A stretch of 64,000 nt of DNA from Candidatus Dormiibacterota bacterium. GTDB lineage: Bacteria; Acidobacteriota; Polarisedimenticolia; Gp22-AA2. The stretch's first letter is position 1. Each line of letters opens with the position of its first letter. The notes under the pieces are model-generated. The model searched no databases. It was given only the letters and a program-made list of their open reading frames with translations, and had not been told where the DNA came from. The position numbers were made by a program, and so were the translations under genes. The DNA is taken from assembly GCA_035635555.1 (NCBI GenBank), contig DASQAT010000030.1:1-64000 (forward strand). The letters run 5' to 3'. Shown one piece after another: positions 1-8,013 of this stretch.

Positions 1-1386
1 GTTGCCGGCCGGGTGCTGGCAGCTCGCGCTGCTGCCGTCGCATTGATCCAGCGTGCACGGGTTCCCGTCCGACGTGCAGCTCGTTCCCGCCGCACTCCTG
101 ACGTCCGCCGGACAGGAGGTGCTCGTGCCATTGCAGCTCTCGGCCGGATCGCACTCACCGCCTGAGGCGCGGCAGACCGCCCCCGAGTTGCCGGCCGGGT
201 GCTGGCAGCTCACGCTGCTGCCGTCGCATTGATCCAGCGTGCACGGGTTCCCGTCCGACGTGCAGCTGGTTCCCGCCGGGCTCCTGGCGTCCGCCGGACA
301 AGAGGTGCTCGTGCCATCGCAGCTTTCAGCCGGGTCGCACTCACCACCTGAGGGGCGGCAAGTCGACCCCGCCGGGCTCTTGGCATCCGCTGGACAGGTA
401 CCGCTCGCTCCGTCACAGGTCTCAGCCGGGTCACACTCACCGCCCGAGGCGCGGCACGTGGCCCCCGCGTTGCCGGCCGGGTGCTGGCAGCTCACGCTGC
501 TGCCGTCGCATTGATCGAGCGTGCACGGGTTCCCGTCCGACGTGCAGCTGGTTCCCGCCGGACTCCTGGCGTCCGCCGGACAGGAGGTGCTCGTGCCATT
601 GCAGCTCTCGGCTGGATCGCACTCACCGCCTGAGGCGCGGCACGTGGCCCCCGCGTTGCCGGCCGGGTGCTGGCAGCTCACGTTGCTGCCGTCGCACTGA
701 TCGAGCGTGCAGGGGTTCCCGTCCGACGTGCAGCTGGTTCCCGCCGGACTCCTGGCGTCCGCCGGACAAGAGGTGCTCGTGCCATTGCAGCTCTCGGCCG
801 GATCGCACTCACCGCCTGAGGCGCGGCACGCCGCCCCCGCGTTGCCGGCCGGGTGCTGGCAGCTCACGTTGCTGCCGTCGCACTGATCGAACGTGCAGGG
901 GTTCCCGTCCGACGTGCAGCTCGTTCCCGCCGCACTCCTGGCGTCCGCCGGACAGGAGGTGCTCGTGCCATTGCAGCTCTCGGCCGGATCGCACTCACCG
1001 CCTGAGGCGCGGCACGTGGCCCCCGCGTTGCCGGCCGGGTGCTGGCAGCTCACGCTGCTGCCGTCGCATTGATCCAGCGTGCACGGGTTCCCGTCCGACG
1101 TGCAGCTGGTTCCCGCCGGACTCCTGGCGTCCGCCGGACAAGAGGTGCTCGTGCCATTGCAGCTCTCGGCTGGATCGCACTCACCGCCCGAGGCGCGGCA
1201 CGTGGCCCCCGCGTTGCCGGCCGGGTGCTGGCAGCTCGCGCTGCTGCCGTCGCATTGATCCAGCGTGCACGGGTTCCCGTCCGACGTGCAGCTCGTTCCC
1301 GCCGCACTCCTGGCGTCCGCCGGACAAGAGGTGCTCGTGCCATTGCAGCTCTCGGCCGGATCGCAAGGACCGGTCGACGCACGGCA
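1..1386 (-). repeat. 186-bp tandem coding repeat array
   Basis: The array lies inside the Cys-rich gene. Read on the minus strand the units are 1386-1201, 1200-1015, 1014-829, 828-643, 642-457, a half unit of 96 bp at 456-361, then 360-175 and an incomplete unit 174-1. The unit length is 186 bp (62 codons), so changes in copy number keep the frame. Units differ from each other at only a handful of positions, many of them silent. That suggests recent amplification or gene conversion. The first unit (1386-1201) is the most diverged at its 5' side (CRASTGPC instead of CRASGGEC). Confidence 0.93.
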
Positions 1387-1890
1387 GACGGTACCGGCAG
1401 GTCCTGCGGTGCCGCCGGTGCAGATCTTTCCGCCTCCACCCTGCGGGTTCTGGCACGTCTCGCCCACGGTGCACGGGTTGCCGTCATCGCACGGATCCCC
1501 TACCTGTTTACCCGCACAGGGGCTGTCGCTAGCTGCAACCGTCGTCTGCGACTGAGAAGGTTCCGGTTGAAACTCATCCGCAGCCGCACTCAGCGCGCGA
1601 TCACCGCGGGGTTTCGGCGCTTCCTGCAGCAACAGATCGACTGCCTCACCCGGTTGCCAGCCCGCGCCGGTGATCATCACCGTCTCGCCTGCGGTGACAC
1701 CGCCGGCCACCAGCACGCGTCCGTCCTGCAGGACAGCCGAACTGCTGGCGAAGAGCTGCGCGCTCGCCGATTGACCATCGGCCCCTTCGCCCCCGGTGAT
1801 GGTGGTCTGTGGCACATCCGCGCTCACCCGCAGCCCCATACTTAGGAGGCAGGCGACGATCGCGCCCCGCGTTATGATGTAGCGCTGCAC
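1..1890 (-). CDS. Secreted Cys-rich tandem-repeat protein (3' end outside window)
   Basis: This is an open frame of 630 codons that runs off the left edge, so the C-terminus is missing. The start is a GTG at 1890, preceded by AGGAGG with a 9-nt spacer. The N-terminus (MQRYIITRGAIVACLLSMGLRVSA) reads as a signal peptide. About 110 residues of non-repeat sequence follow, then a Cys-rich entry segment (CDDGNPCTVGETCQNP). The rest is a 62-residue module repeated in tandem, with motifs CDPAESCNGTSTSCPADA, GTSCTSDGNPCTLDQCDG and CQHPAGN, and about eight Cys per module. Cys spacing loosely resembles disintegrin-like or metal-binding Cys-rich repeats of surface proteins, but no enzymatic domain is visible. 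It probably acts outside the cell as an adhesive or structural stalk. The other frames of this stretch are broken by a stop every 186 bp, which supports this frame. Function is unknown. Confidence 0.85.
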   Translation of the reverse strand, partial: MQRYIITRGAIVACLLSMGLRVSADVPQTTITGGEGADGQSASAQLFASSSAVLQDGRVLVAGGVTAGETVMITGAGWQPGEAVDLLLQEAPKPRGDRALSAAADEFQPEPSQSQTTVAASDSPCAGKQVGDPCDDGNPCTVGETCQNPQGGGGKICTGGTAGPAGTVCRASTGPCDPAESCNGTSTSCPADARSAAGTSCTSDGNPCTLDQCDGSSASCQHPAGNAGATCRASGGECDPAESCNGTSTSCPADARSPAGTSCTSDGNPCTLDQCDGSSVSCQHPAGNAGATCRASGGECDPAESCNGTSTSCPADARSAAGTSCTSDGNPCTFDQCDGSNVSCQHPAGNAGAACRASGGECDPAESCNGTSTSCPADARSPAGTSCTSDGNPCTLDQCDGSNVSCQHPAGNAGATCRASGGECDPAESCNGTSTSCPADARSPAGTSCTSDGNPCTLDQCDGSSVSCQHPAGNAGATCRASGGECDPAETCDGASGTCPADAKSPAGSTCRPSGGECDPAESCDGTSTSCPADARSPAGTSCTSDGNPCTLDQCDGSSVSCQHPAGNSGAVCRASGGECDPAESCNGTSTSCPADVRSAAGTSCTSDGNPCTLDQCDGSSASCQHPAGN

Positions 1891-1943
1891 GGCTGGAAGC
1901 CTCCTGAGTTGTTCCGTAGGATCCCCACCCTGAAACGCCTTAA

Positions 1944-1965
1944 AGGTGCCCCGGAAGCGGCACCT
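1944..1965. other. Hairpin upstream of the Cys-rich gene
   Basis: AGGTGCC at 1944-1950 pairs perfectly with GGCACCT at 1959-1965 over an 8-nt loop. The CACCT of the right arm can also pair with AGGTG at 1973-1977, so two exclusive hairpins are possible. On the minus strand the hairpin is followed by a T-containing stretch and lies about 54 nt before the GTG start at 1890. It could be a terminator for whatever once lay upstream, a leader structure, or a REP-like element. The evidence does not decide between these. Confidence 0.4.
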
Positions 1966-2049
1966 GACAGTTAGGTGATTGCCGGAACGCTGAGGGGTAA
2001 GATCCCTGATAATGAGCCGGCCGCGCGGCCTTTTGCGTCCGCACCGTTC

Positions 2050-2274
2050 ACGGGACTGGGTCAGGCCGCGCCCGATGGCGAGGGGAATAGACGATCAGAT
2101 CCGGGGGGGGTGCCTTAGCCCTGGAGGCGATCCAGTCGTCCACGACTCGCTCCAGGATACCGAGGGCAGGACATCGTTGGTCAGGGCGACGTTGTGGAAC
2201 TGCCGGATGGCGAAGTCCTTGCCGAGCCGCGCCATCGCCTTCTGCCGCAGATCGAGGATTGGAGGGGATTGTCC
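2050..2274 (-). pseudogene. DUF885-family protein, C-terminal remnant with frameshift
   Basis: The minus strand from about 2271 encodes DLRQKAMARLGKDFAIRQFH followed by NVALTNDVLP. It then continues in the next frame as LGILERVVDDWIASRAKA. Joined across a one-base deletion in a C run, this matches the usual C-terminal signature of DUF885 proteins (small residue, FDIR-x-FH, PL-x-x-LE-x-x-V-x-x-WI). An in-frame TAA lies just upstream at 2277-2275, and no rest of the family (normally over 500 residues) is present. The fragment is therefore dead. It lies directly beside the tmRNA-like fragment at 2353-2384, which marks this gap as a rearrangement scar. Confidence 0.55.
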
Positions 2275-2352
2275 TTAGCTCTGAATCCCTGCCCCACCCC
2301 ATTTGAGGCCAAGGACGCTCCTGGATTGCGAAGACCTGGCGAGTGCGTAGAA

Positions 2353-2384
2353 TGGTGGAGGCGGCGGGAGTCGAATCCGCGTCC
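2353..2384 (-). other. tmRNA (ssrA) 3'-end fragment, possible attachment-site remnant
   Basis: Read on the minus strand this 32-nt stretch has the T-loop core GCGGATTCGACTCCCGC and ends in CGCCTCCACCA. This is the hallmark 3' end of tmRNA, with one A-C mismatch at the inner end of the T stem. A whole tmRNA would need about 350 nt, but the upstream side is occupied by the regulator gene that ends at 2463. I found no matching 5' acceptor strand or GGTTCGAC-like 5' end within 400 nt on either side. The best reading is a detached 3' fragment, as left when integrative elements use ssrA as an attachment site. A permuted two-piece tmRNA was considered and not supported. Confidence 0.5.
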
Positions 2385-2462
2385 GGAAGCGAGCTGCGTG
2401 GGATCGACCTCACCGTGCGCTGCCACCTTGGCTGCAGTCGCCCGCCGCCGCCGCGGCCAACG

Positions 2463-3899
2463 TCACCCTTCCGACGTCGAAGCATAGAACGACGCGCCAC
2501 GGACGTTCTCGTCGATCTCGAGCGGGCTCTGGATGGCTGGAAAGGCGCGCTGCTCGCAATTCATGCGATCGCACAGGCGGCAGGTGACGCCGACCGGAAC
2601 CGCCGCGGGTTTCCCGAGGTCGACGCCGTCCGAGTACACCAGGTCGCCGGCATACTGGACCGGGCAACCGATGTTGATGGCGTGGACCGCGCGCTGCGCG
2701 TGGTAGCCGCCGCTCTCGCGGCTCAGGGTGCGCGCCACGTCGAAGTAGGTCGTGCCGTCCGGCATCCGCGACAGCTGCACCCGGGTCATCCCGGGCGTCA
2801 GGAAGGCGGCGTGGACGTTCCAGAGCGGGCAGGCGCCGCTGAAGCGGGCGATCCGGATGCCGGAGCCGCTGAACCGCTTCGAGATGTTGCCGGCGACATC
2901 GACGCGCAGGAAATGGAACGGTATGCCTTCGGCGCGCGGCCGGCGGAGCGTCGTCAGGCGGTGGCAGACCTGCTCGATGCTGGTCCGGAAGCGATGGCCG
3001 AGCAGGTCGATGTCGTAGCGCTCCTCCTGAGCCGCCTTGAGCAAGCGATCGTAAGGCATGAGGACGGCCGCGGCGAAATAGTTCGCCATCGCCACCCGGC
3101 AGAGCGAACGGGCCGCCTCGGTCTGCAGCGGTGAGTCGTCCGCGAGACGCTCGAGAACATCCGAGAGCGCGAGCAGGCCCACCTGGTGGGCCAGCTGGAA
3201 ATTGCGGCTGCCCCGGCGCAGCACTTCCGACAGAAGGAGCTCCGACCGCCCCGGATCGAATCTCCGGATGGCGCCGTGCATCGCCCCGATCTTCTCGATC
3301 CGGACCCTGACGCCGCGGACCTGCTCGAGGTACTGGGCGAGGGCCTGGAACAGATCCTTTCCCTCCAGCCCCGCCTCCCGCCAGAGCCTTTCGGCCCCTT
3401 CCTCCAGCTCGGGAAAGTAGTTCATGCGGCGCTGGATGAAGTCGCTGACCTCCTCGGAGGGAAGGCGGGAGATCTCGACCCCCTTCAGCTCCTGCCCCTC
3501 CGAGAGACGCTCCGACAGGATCCCGGCCGAGGTCCGGGCCCCCTGGTAGGCGTGATAGAGATCCAGCAACGCCCGGGCGACGGTGGGCGAATGCCCGACC
3601 TGGTCGCGCACGTCCGCCGGTGTCAGGCTCAGACGCTCGAACATCGGATCGCCGAGGACCTCCAGGAGGTCCGCCACCAGACGCTCGTCCTCACCCCCAG
3701 CGAACGATTTCAAATCGAGCTGAAACTCCTGGGCAAGCCGGAGGAGAACCTGGGCGCTCAGAGGGCGCTGGTTGTGTTCGATGAGGTTGAGGTAGCTGGC
3801 CGATATGCCGAGGCGCTCGGCCATTTTCGCCTGGCTCAGCCCCGCACTCCGCCGAAGCGCCCTGATCCTAGAGCCCAGCCGCAGCCTGTCCTGGACCAT
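2463..3899 (-). CDS. ScfR/RamB-type transcriptional regulator of glyoxylate/acyl metabolism
   Basis: A 478-residue XRE-family regulator. Residues about 8-65 form the helix-turn-helix (GLSQAKMAERLGISASYLN). The middle carries a degenerate M78/ImmA-IrrE-like region in which the zinc motif reads AHQVGLLAL instead of HExxH, as is usual for this subfamily. The C-terminal domain has the conserved GCPVQYAGDLVYSDGVDL and a Cys cluster CRLCDRMNCEQRAFP. The family senses short-chain fatty acyl-CoA status and controls acetate and glyoxylate genes. I chose the ATG at 3899, preceded by GGGGGAG, over the longer frame starting at 4055, whose first 52 residues lack family character. It is divergent from aceB and shares a 177-bp control region with it, so it most likely regulates aceBA and itself. 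Confidence 0.9.
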   Translation of the reverse strand: MVQDRLRLGSRIRALRRSAGLSQAKMAERLGISASYLNLIEHNQRPLSAQVLLRLAQEFQLDLKSFAGGEDERLVADLLEVLGDPMFERLSLTPADVRDQVGHSPTVARALLDLYHAYQGARTSAGILSERLSEGQELKGVEISRLPSEEVSDFIQRRMNYFPELEEGAERLWREAGLEGKDLFQALAQYLEQVRGVRVRIEKIGAMHGAIRRFDPGRSELLLSEVLRRGSRNFQLAHQVGLLALSDVLERLADDSPLQTEAARSLCRVAMANYFAAAVLMPYDRLLKAAQEERYDIDLLGHRFRTSIEQVCHRLTTLRRPRAEGIPFHFLRVDVAGNISKRFSGSGIRIARFSGACPLWNVHAAFLTPGMTRVQLSRMPDGTTYFDVARTLSRESGGYHAQRAVHAINIGCPVQYAGDLVYSDGVDLGKPAAVPVGVTCRLCDRMNCEQRAFPAIQSPLEIDENVRGASFYASTSEG

Positions 3900-3952
3900 T
3901 GTCTCCCCCGGATATCCCGCGTGCGCCTCGTGAACCGATCCAAATGTAACGA

Positions 3953-3981
3953 CTTTACAGATTTTCGCAAGTATCTTTACA
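3953..3981. promoter_or_regulatory. Paired CTTTACA repeats, candidate ScfR operator
   Basis: CTTTACA occurs at 3953-3959 and again at 3975-3981. The start-to-start spacing is 22 bp, about two helical turns. The pair sits between the divergent regulator start (3899) and the aceB start (4077), with the AT-rich sequence ATTTTCGCAA between the copies. The position and periodicity fit a dimer-binding operator for the regulator. This is inference from layout. Confidence 0.4.
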
Positions 3982-4002
3982 CGTCCTGCTCGACTTAACT
4001 CC

Positions 4003-4030
4003 TTGTCTTTCAGTTTCTTATTGCTTATCT
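4003..4030 (+). promoter_or_regulatory. Possible aceB promoter
   Basis: TTGTCT at 4003-4008 and TTATCT at 4025-4030 are separated by 16 bp and lie about 47 nt before the aceB ATG. The region is clearly more AT-rich than its surroundings. The match to sigma-70 consensus is moderate only. Confidence 0.35.
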
Positions 4031-4076
4031 GTCGGGTAAAGCCACAATCATGCATGCGTCATTGGAGGTGAATTCC

Positions 4077-5699
4077 ATGTCACAGAGCACGGCAGAGTTG
4101 CCGCAGATCGAACCCGGGGTCGTTCTCCAGAGGGAGCCCTCGTCCGGCTCGGATGAGGTTCTGACACCGGCCGCGCTCGCCTTCATCGCCGGTCTGGCGC
4201 GTCGATTCGCGCCGCGAGTGCGGCAGATTCTGGAAAGCCGCAGTGAGGCGCAGGCGCGCTATGACGCCGGAGAGCGGCCCGATTTCCTGGAGGCGACCCG
4301 CGAGATCCGCGAGGACCACTGGACCGTGGCCCCGCTTCCGGCCGACCTTCTGGATCGACGCGTGGAGATCACCGGTCCGGCCGAGGCGAAGATGGTCATC
4401 AACGGTCTCAATTCCGGCGCCAACGCGTTCATGGCGGACTTCGAGGACTCGCTGTCGCCCACCTGGGACAACGTGATCCGGGGACAAGTCGTCCTGAAGC
4501 AGGCCGTGGAAGGAACGATACGCCACCTCGATCCGGCCACGGGCAAGGAATACTCCCTCGGGGATCGGCTCGCGACCCTCATGGTGAGGCCGCGTGGTTG
4601 GCACCTCGTGGAGAGGCACCTTGAAGTGGACGGTCGTCCCGTGCCGGCCGCCTTGTTCGATTTCGGCCTGTTCTTCTTCCACAACGCCCGCCGTCTCCTG
4701 GCGCAGGGTTCCGGGCCGTATTTCTATCTGCCGAAGCTGCAGGGGCATCTCGAGGCCCGTCTGTGGAACGACGTGTTCCTGTACGCCCAGAAGGAATTGA
4801 ACCTGCCGCGTGGAAGCATCCGGGCCACCGTCCTCATCGAGACGCTGCCCGCCGCCCTGGAGATGGACGAGATTCTGTACGAGCTGCGCGAACACTCGGC
4901 CGGGCTCAATTTCGGCCGCTGGGACTACATCTTCTCCTACATCAAGACCCTTCGCGGCGATCCGGGGGCGGTCCTGCCGGACCGGGGGCAGGTGACCATG
5001 GACCAGCCGTTTCTGCGCGGCTGCCGGCAGCTCCTCATCAAGACCTGCCACCGGCGCGGCGTCCACGCCATGGGCGGAATGGCCGCCCAGATCCCGATCA
5101 AGAACGACCCGGAAGCGAACCTGGCCGCGCTCGAGAAGGTCCGCGCCGACAAATGGCTCGAGGCGAGCCACGGGCACGACGGAACCTGGGTGGCCCATCC
5201 CGGGCTCGTGCCGCTGGCCCGGGACGTGTTCGACACCCTTGTGCAGGCCCCCAACCAGATTCACCAGAAGCGACGGGCTGTCGTCGTCGTGGCCGAGGAT
5301 CTCCTGCGACCGCCGCTGGGGACTCGGACGGAAGGGGGTCTGCGCCACAACGTTCGCGTGGGAGTGCAGTACCTCGAGGCGTGGCTGCGGGGCACGGGAT
5401 GCGTGCCTCTCTATCATTTGATGGAAGACGCCGCCACCGCCGAGATCTCGAGAACGCAGGTGTGGCAGTGGATCCATCACGGCGCCTGCCTGTCCGACGG
5501 CCGACCCGTGAGCCGTTCCTTGTTCCTGGGTGTCGTCGCGGAGGAGATGGAGCGTCTGCGCGGCGAATTGGGGCCCCAGCGCTTCGACGCCGGTCGATTC
5601 CAGGAGGCGTCCGATCTCTTCGTGCGGTTGTCGACCTCGGAGACCTGCCCCGACTTCCTTACGCTTCCGGCCTACGACGTTCTGACAGGAGGACTCTGA
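4077..5699 (+). CDS. aceB: Malate synthase A
   Basis: A 540-residue malate synthase that condenses glyoxylate with acetyl-CoA to malate in the glyoxylate bypass (cytoplasm). The sequence shows class A signatures along its length: [18 protein letters not shown] followed by [15 protein letters not shown], then [20 protein letters not shown] and [16 protein letters not shown], then GGMAAQIPI and [14 protein letters not shown]. Length fits the family. The start at 4077 ([10 protein letters not shown]) is preceded by GGAGGTG with a 7-nt spacer and is preferred over an in-frame ATG at 4050. The stop overlaps the aceA start (TGATG), so the two genes are translationally coupled. Confidence 0.97.
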   Translation: MSQSTAELPQIEPGVVLQREPSSGSDEVLTPAALAFIAGLARRFAPRVRQILESRSEAQARYDAGERPDFLEATREIREDHWTVAPLPADLLDRRVEITGPAEAKMVINGLNSGANAFMADFEDSLSPTWDNVIRGQVVLKQAVEGTIRHLDPATGKEYSLGDRLATLMVRPRGWHLVERHLEVDGRPVPAALFDFGLFFFHNARRLLAQGSGPYFYLPKLQGHLEARLWNDVFLYAQKELNLPRGSIRATVLIETLPAALEMDEILYELREHSAGLNFGRWDYIFSYIKTLRGDPGAVLPDRGQVTMDQPFLRGCRQLLIKTCHRRGVHAMGGMAAQIPIKNDPEANLAALEKVRADKWLEASHGHDGTWVAHPGLVPLARDVFDTLVQAPNQIHQKRRAVVVVAEDLLRPPLGTRTEGGLRHNVRVGVQYLEAWLRGTGCVPLYHLMEDAATAEISRTQVWQWIHHGACLSDGRPVSRSLFLGVVAEEMERLRGELGPQRFDAGRFQEASDLFVRLSTSETCPDFLTLPAYDVLTGGL

Positions 5700-7003
5700 T
5701 GTACGAACCCGGTCTCCAGCCCGAAACGAAAGCCGGCCCCTTCCCCGCTGCCCAGGCGTCCGAAATCGATCCGATGGCGGCCCGCTGGGATGGGATCGTG
5801 CGGACCTATTCTCCCGAGGACGTGATGCGGCTGCGCGGCTCGGTGCGCATCGAGCACACGCTGGCGCAGATGGGGGCGCGGCGCCTGTGGCAGCTCCTGC
5901 ACACGGAGGACTACGTGGCGGCCCTGGGAGCGGTCACAGGCAACCAGGCCGTCCAGCAGGTCCGCGCCGGTCTCGACGCGATCTATTGCAGCGGGTGGCA
6001 GGTGGCCGCCGATGCGAACACGCACGGAAGCACCTACCCGGACCAGAGTCTCTACCCCGTGGACAGCGTTCCCAGGCTCGTCCGCAGGATCAACCAGGCG
6101 CTGCAGCGGGCCGATCAGATCGAGCACGCCGAGGGGCGCGCGGGGCGCTACTGGTACGCCCCGATCATCGCCGACGCCGAGGCCGGCTTCGGCGGCCCCC
6201 TCAACGCTTTCGAGCTGATGAAGGGGATGATCGAGGCGGGGGCCGCCGGAGTCCACTTCGAGGACCAGCTCTCCTCGGAGAAGAAGTGCGGCCACCTGGG
6301 CGGCAAGGTCCTGGTGCCGACGAATCAGTTCATCCGCACGCTGGTCGCCGCCCGTCTCGCGGCCGACGTCGCCGGCGTCCCGACGCTTCTGGTGGCGCGC
6401 ACCGACGCCAACAGCGCGAAGCTCCTCACATCGGACATCGACCCGTACGACCGCCCGTTCCTCACCGGCGACCGGACGTCCGAGGGGTTCTTCCGCATCA
6501 CCGGCGGACTCGATTGCGCCATCGCCCGCGGGCTGGCCTATGCCCCGTACGCCGACCTTCTCTGGTGCGAGACCTCGAAGCCCGACCTCCCCGAGGCCCG
6601 CCGGTTCGCCGAGTCGATCCACGCCCGTTTTCCGGGCAAGCTCCTGGCCTACAACTGCTCCCCTTCGTTCAACTGGAGAAAGCACCTCGACGAACGCGAT
6701 ATCGCCCGCTTCCAGCGCGAGCTGGGCGCCATCGGGTACAGGTTCCAGTTCGTCACGCTCGCCGGATTCCACTCGCTCAATCACGGGATGTTCGAGCTGG
6801 CCCGCGAGTACAGGAACCGCGGGATGAGCGCCTATTCGGACCTGCAGCAGGCGGAGTTCGCCGCCGAGGCGCAAGGGTATTCGGCCACCCGGCACCAGCG
6901 CGAGGTCGGCACGGCCTACTTCGACGACGTCGCCCAGGTGATTTCCGGCGGCCTGGGCTCGACCCTGGCGCTGAAGGAATCGACGGAAGCGCAGCAGTTC
7001 TGA
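5699..7003 (+). CDS. aceA: Isocitrate lyase
   Basis: A 434-residue isocitrate lyase that splits isocitrate into glyoxylate and succinate, the first committed step of the glyoxylate bypass. The catalytic loop KKCGHLGGK is at about residues 195-203. Other family marks are [49 protein letters not shown] and [11 protein letters not shown]. The ATG at 5699 overlaps the aceB stop by one base and is preceded by AGGAGG. A much longer frame reading through aceB into this gene is an artefact of absent stops. aceA ends 11 bp from the convergent permease gene. Confidence 0.97.
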   Translation: MYEPGLQPETKAGPFPAAQASEIDPMAARWDGIVRTYSPEDVMRLRGSVRIEHTLAQMGARRLWQLLHTEDYVAALGAVTGNQAVQQVRAGLDAIYCSGWQVAADANTHGSTYPDQSLYPVDSVPRLVRRINQALQRADQIEHAEGRAGRYWYAPIIADAEAGFGGPLNAFELMKGMIEAGAAGVHFEDQLSSEKKCGHLGGKVLVPTNQFIRTLVAARLAADVAGVPTLLVARTDANSAKLLTSDIDPYDRPFLTGDRTSEGFFRITGGLDCAIARGLAYAPYADLLWCETSKPDLPEARRFAESIHARFPGKLLAYNCSPSFNWRKHLDERDIARFQRELGAIGYRFQFVTLAGFHSLNHGMFELAREYRNRGMSAYSDLQQAEFAAEAQGYSATRHQREVGTAYFDDVAQVISGGLGSTLALKESTEAQQF

Positions 7004-7014
7004 AGGGTTGTCTC

Positions 7015-7914
7015 CTAGCCTCGCGGGGTCCCTTTTCCATAGAGGACCGCGACGTTTCCCGCCAGGCAGAGCAGAATCCCGAGGACCAGGGAGGCCTGCC
7101 AGCGCAGCCCCTCGAACGAGGCGGAGAGCAGCAGGGCCACGATCGGAATCGCCACCGTCACGTAACCTGCACGATCCGCTCCGATGCGCCCGAGAAGCGA
7201 GATGAAGGCTCCGAACGCCAGGATGGAGCCGAACACGGCGAGGTACGCGAGGGAGAGCAGGTAGCGCGGCGACCAGTCGAACACGAACGGCTGGCGGGTC
7301 ACGAGCGCAAAGACCGCCACGAACAGGGCGCCATACAGCATCCCGAAGGTGTTCATCTGGACCACCGGCAGACCGCGACCGTGATTGCGGGACGCCACGA
7401 TGTTCCCCAGCGAGGCGCTCAGCGCTCCTCCCAGAGCGAAGAGGATGCCGAGCGTCGGATTCCTCCCGCCGGTGCCGCGGACTATCTCAGGCAGGAACAC
7501 CAGCACGATTCCGCCGATCCCCAGACCGGCGCCGATCAGGGCGGAGGGCTTCAGAGGCGTGCCGAAGAAGAACCGCGTGAAGACGATGTTCAGTATGACC
7601 AGGAGGGAGAAGGCCACCGCCACGAGTCCCGAGGTAATCTCGGTCTCGGCGAGGTAGACGCACATGTAGTTGACTCCGAAGAGCAGGAGGCCTTGCAACG
7701 CCATCCAGAGATGGTCACTCCGCGAGAATCGGAGGCGGAGTCCCATCAACAGGGCCCACGCGAGGAGGATCAGACCCGCCAGGGCGAATCGGTACGCCAC
7801 CGACACGGCCGGAGGAACAGTCCCGAACTGGAAGGTGATCGCCAGCCAGGTGGACCCCCAGATGAGGACCGAAACCAGATAGAGGCCCAGAACGCGCACG
7901 CCGGAGGATGACAC
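7015..7914 (-). CDS. EamA/DMT-family transporter
   Basis: A 299-residue inner-membrane protein with ten hydrophobic segments in two repeated halves, the usual EamA (drug/metabolite transporter) plan. Typical features are the opening LVSVLIWGSTWLAI, PPAVSVAYRFALAGLILL in the first repeat, and FGSILAFGAFISLLGRIGA in the second. Family members export amino acids or other metabolites; the substrate cannot be told. I start it at GTG 7914 because this gives the standard N-terminus (VSSSGVRVLGLYLVSV). No strong ribosome site is visible there, and the frame is open much further upstream without family character. It is convergent to aceA. Confidence 0.85.
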   Translation of the reverse strand: MSSSGVRVLGLYLVSVLIWGSTWLAITFQFGTVPPAVSVAYRFALAGLILLAWALLMGLRLRFSRSDHLWMALQGLLLFGVNYMCVYLAETEITSGLVAVAFSLLVILNIVFTRFFFGTPLKPSALIGAGLGIGGIVLVFLPEIVRGTGGRNPTLGILFALGGALSASLGNIVASRNHGRGLPVVQMNTFGMLYGALFVAVFALVTRQPFVFDWSPRYLLSLAYLAVFGSILAFGAFISLLGRIGADRAGYVTVAIPIVALLLSASFEGLRWQASLVLGILLCLAGNVAVLYGKGTPRG

Positions 7915-8013
7915 ATGATCGCTTCGGATGGGAAGCGCCGGGCGTATACTTCCGGAAGTCCCTGACAGGTTCCTGTCTCCAGAAGCGCCTCTCGGCGCAC
8001 CGAGGAGGTTGCC

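Noticed and set aside
1..1386. CRISPR-like regular repeats
   Set aside because: The 186-bp units are contiguous, in-frame coding sequence with no spacers, and no cas genes are present.
437..1474. Series of short minus-strand reading frames, one per repeat unit
   Set aside because: They are the wrong frame of the tandem repeat and end at a stop every 186 bp. The frame from GTG 1890 is open through the whole array, has a ribosome site and a signal peptide.
2353..2700. Complete or permuted tmRNA gene
   Set aside because: The space needed upstream is occupied by the end of the regulator gene, and no 5' acceptor strand or tag-peptide region was found on either side. Only the 3' end is present.
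4080..5480. Long minus-strand reading frame opposite malate synthase
   Set aside because: It is an antisense shadow of a GC-rich gene, without family character or ribosome site. The plus frame is unmistakable malate synthase.
4763..5698. Extended N-terminus of isocitrate lyase running inside malate synthase
   Set aside because: The extension is out-of-frame malate synthase sequence. The ATG at 5699 has AGGAGG in front and gives the normal enzyme length.
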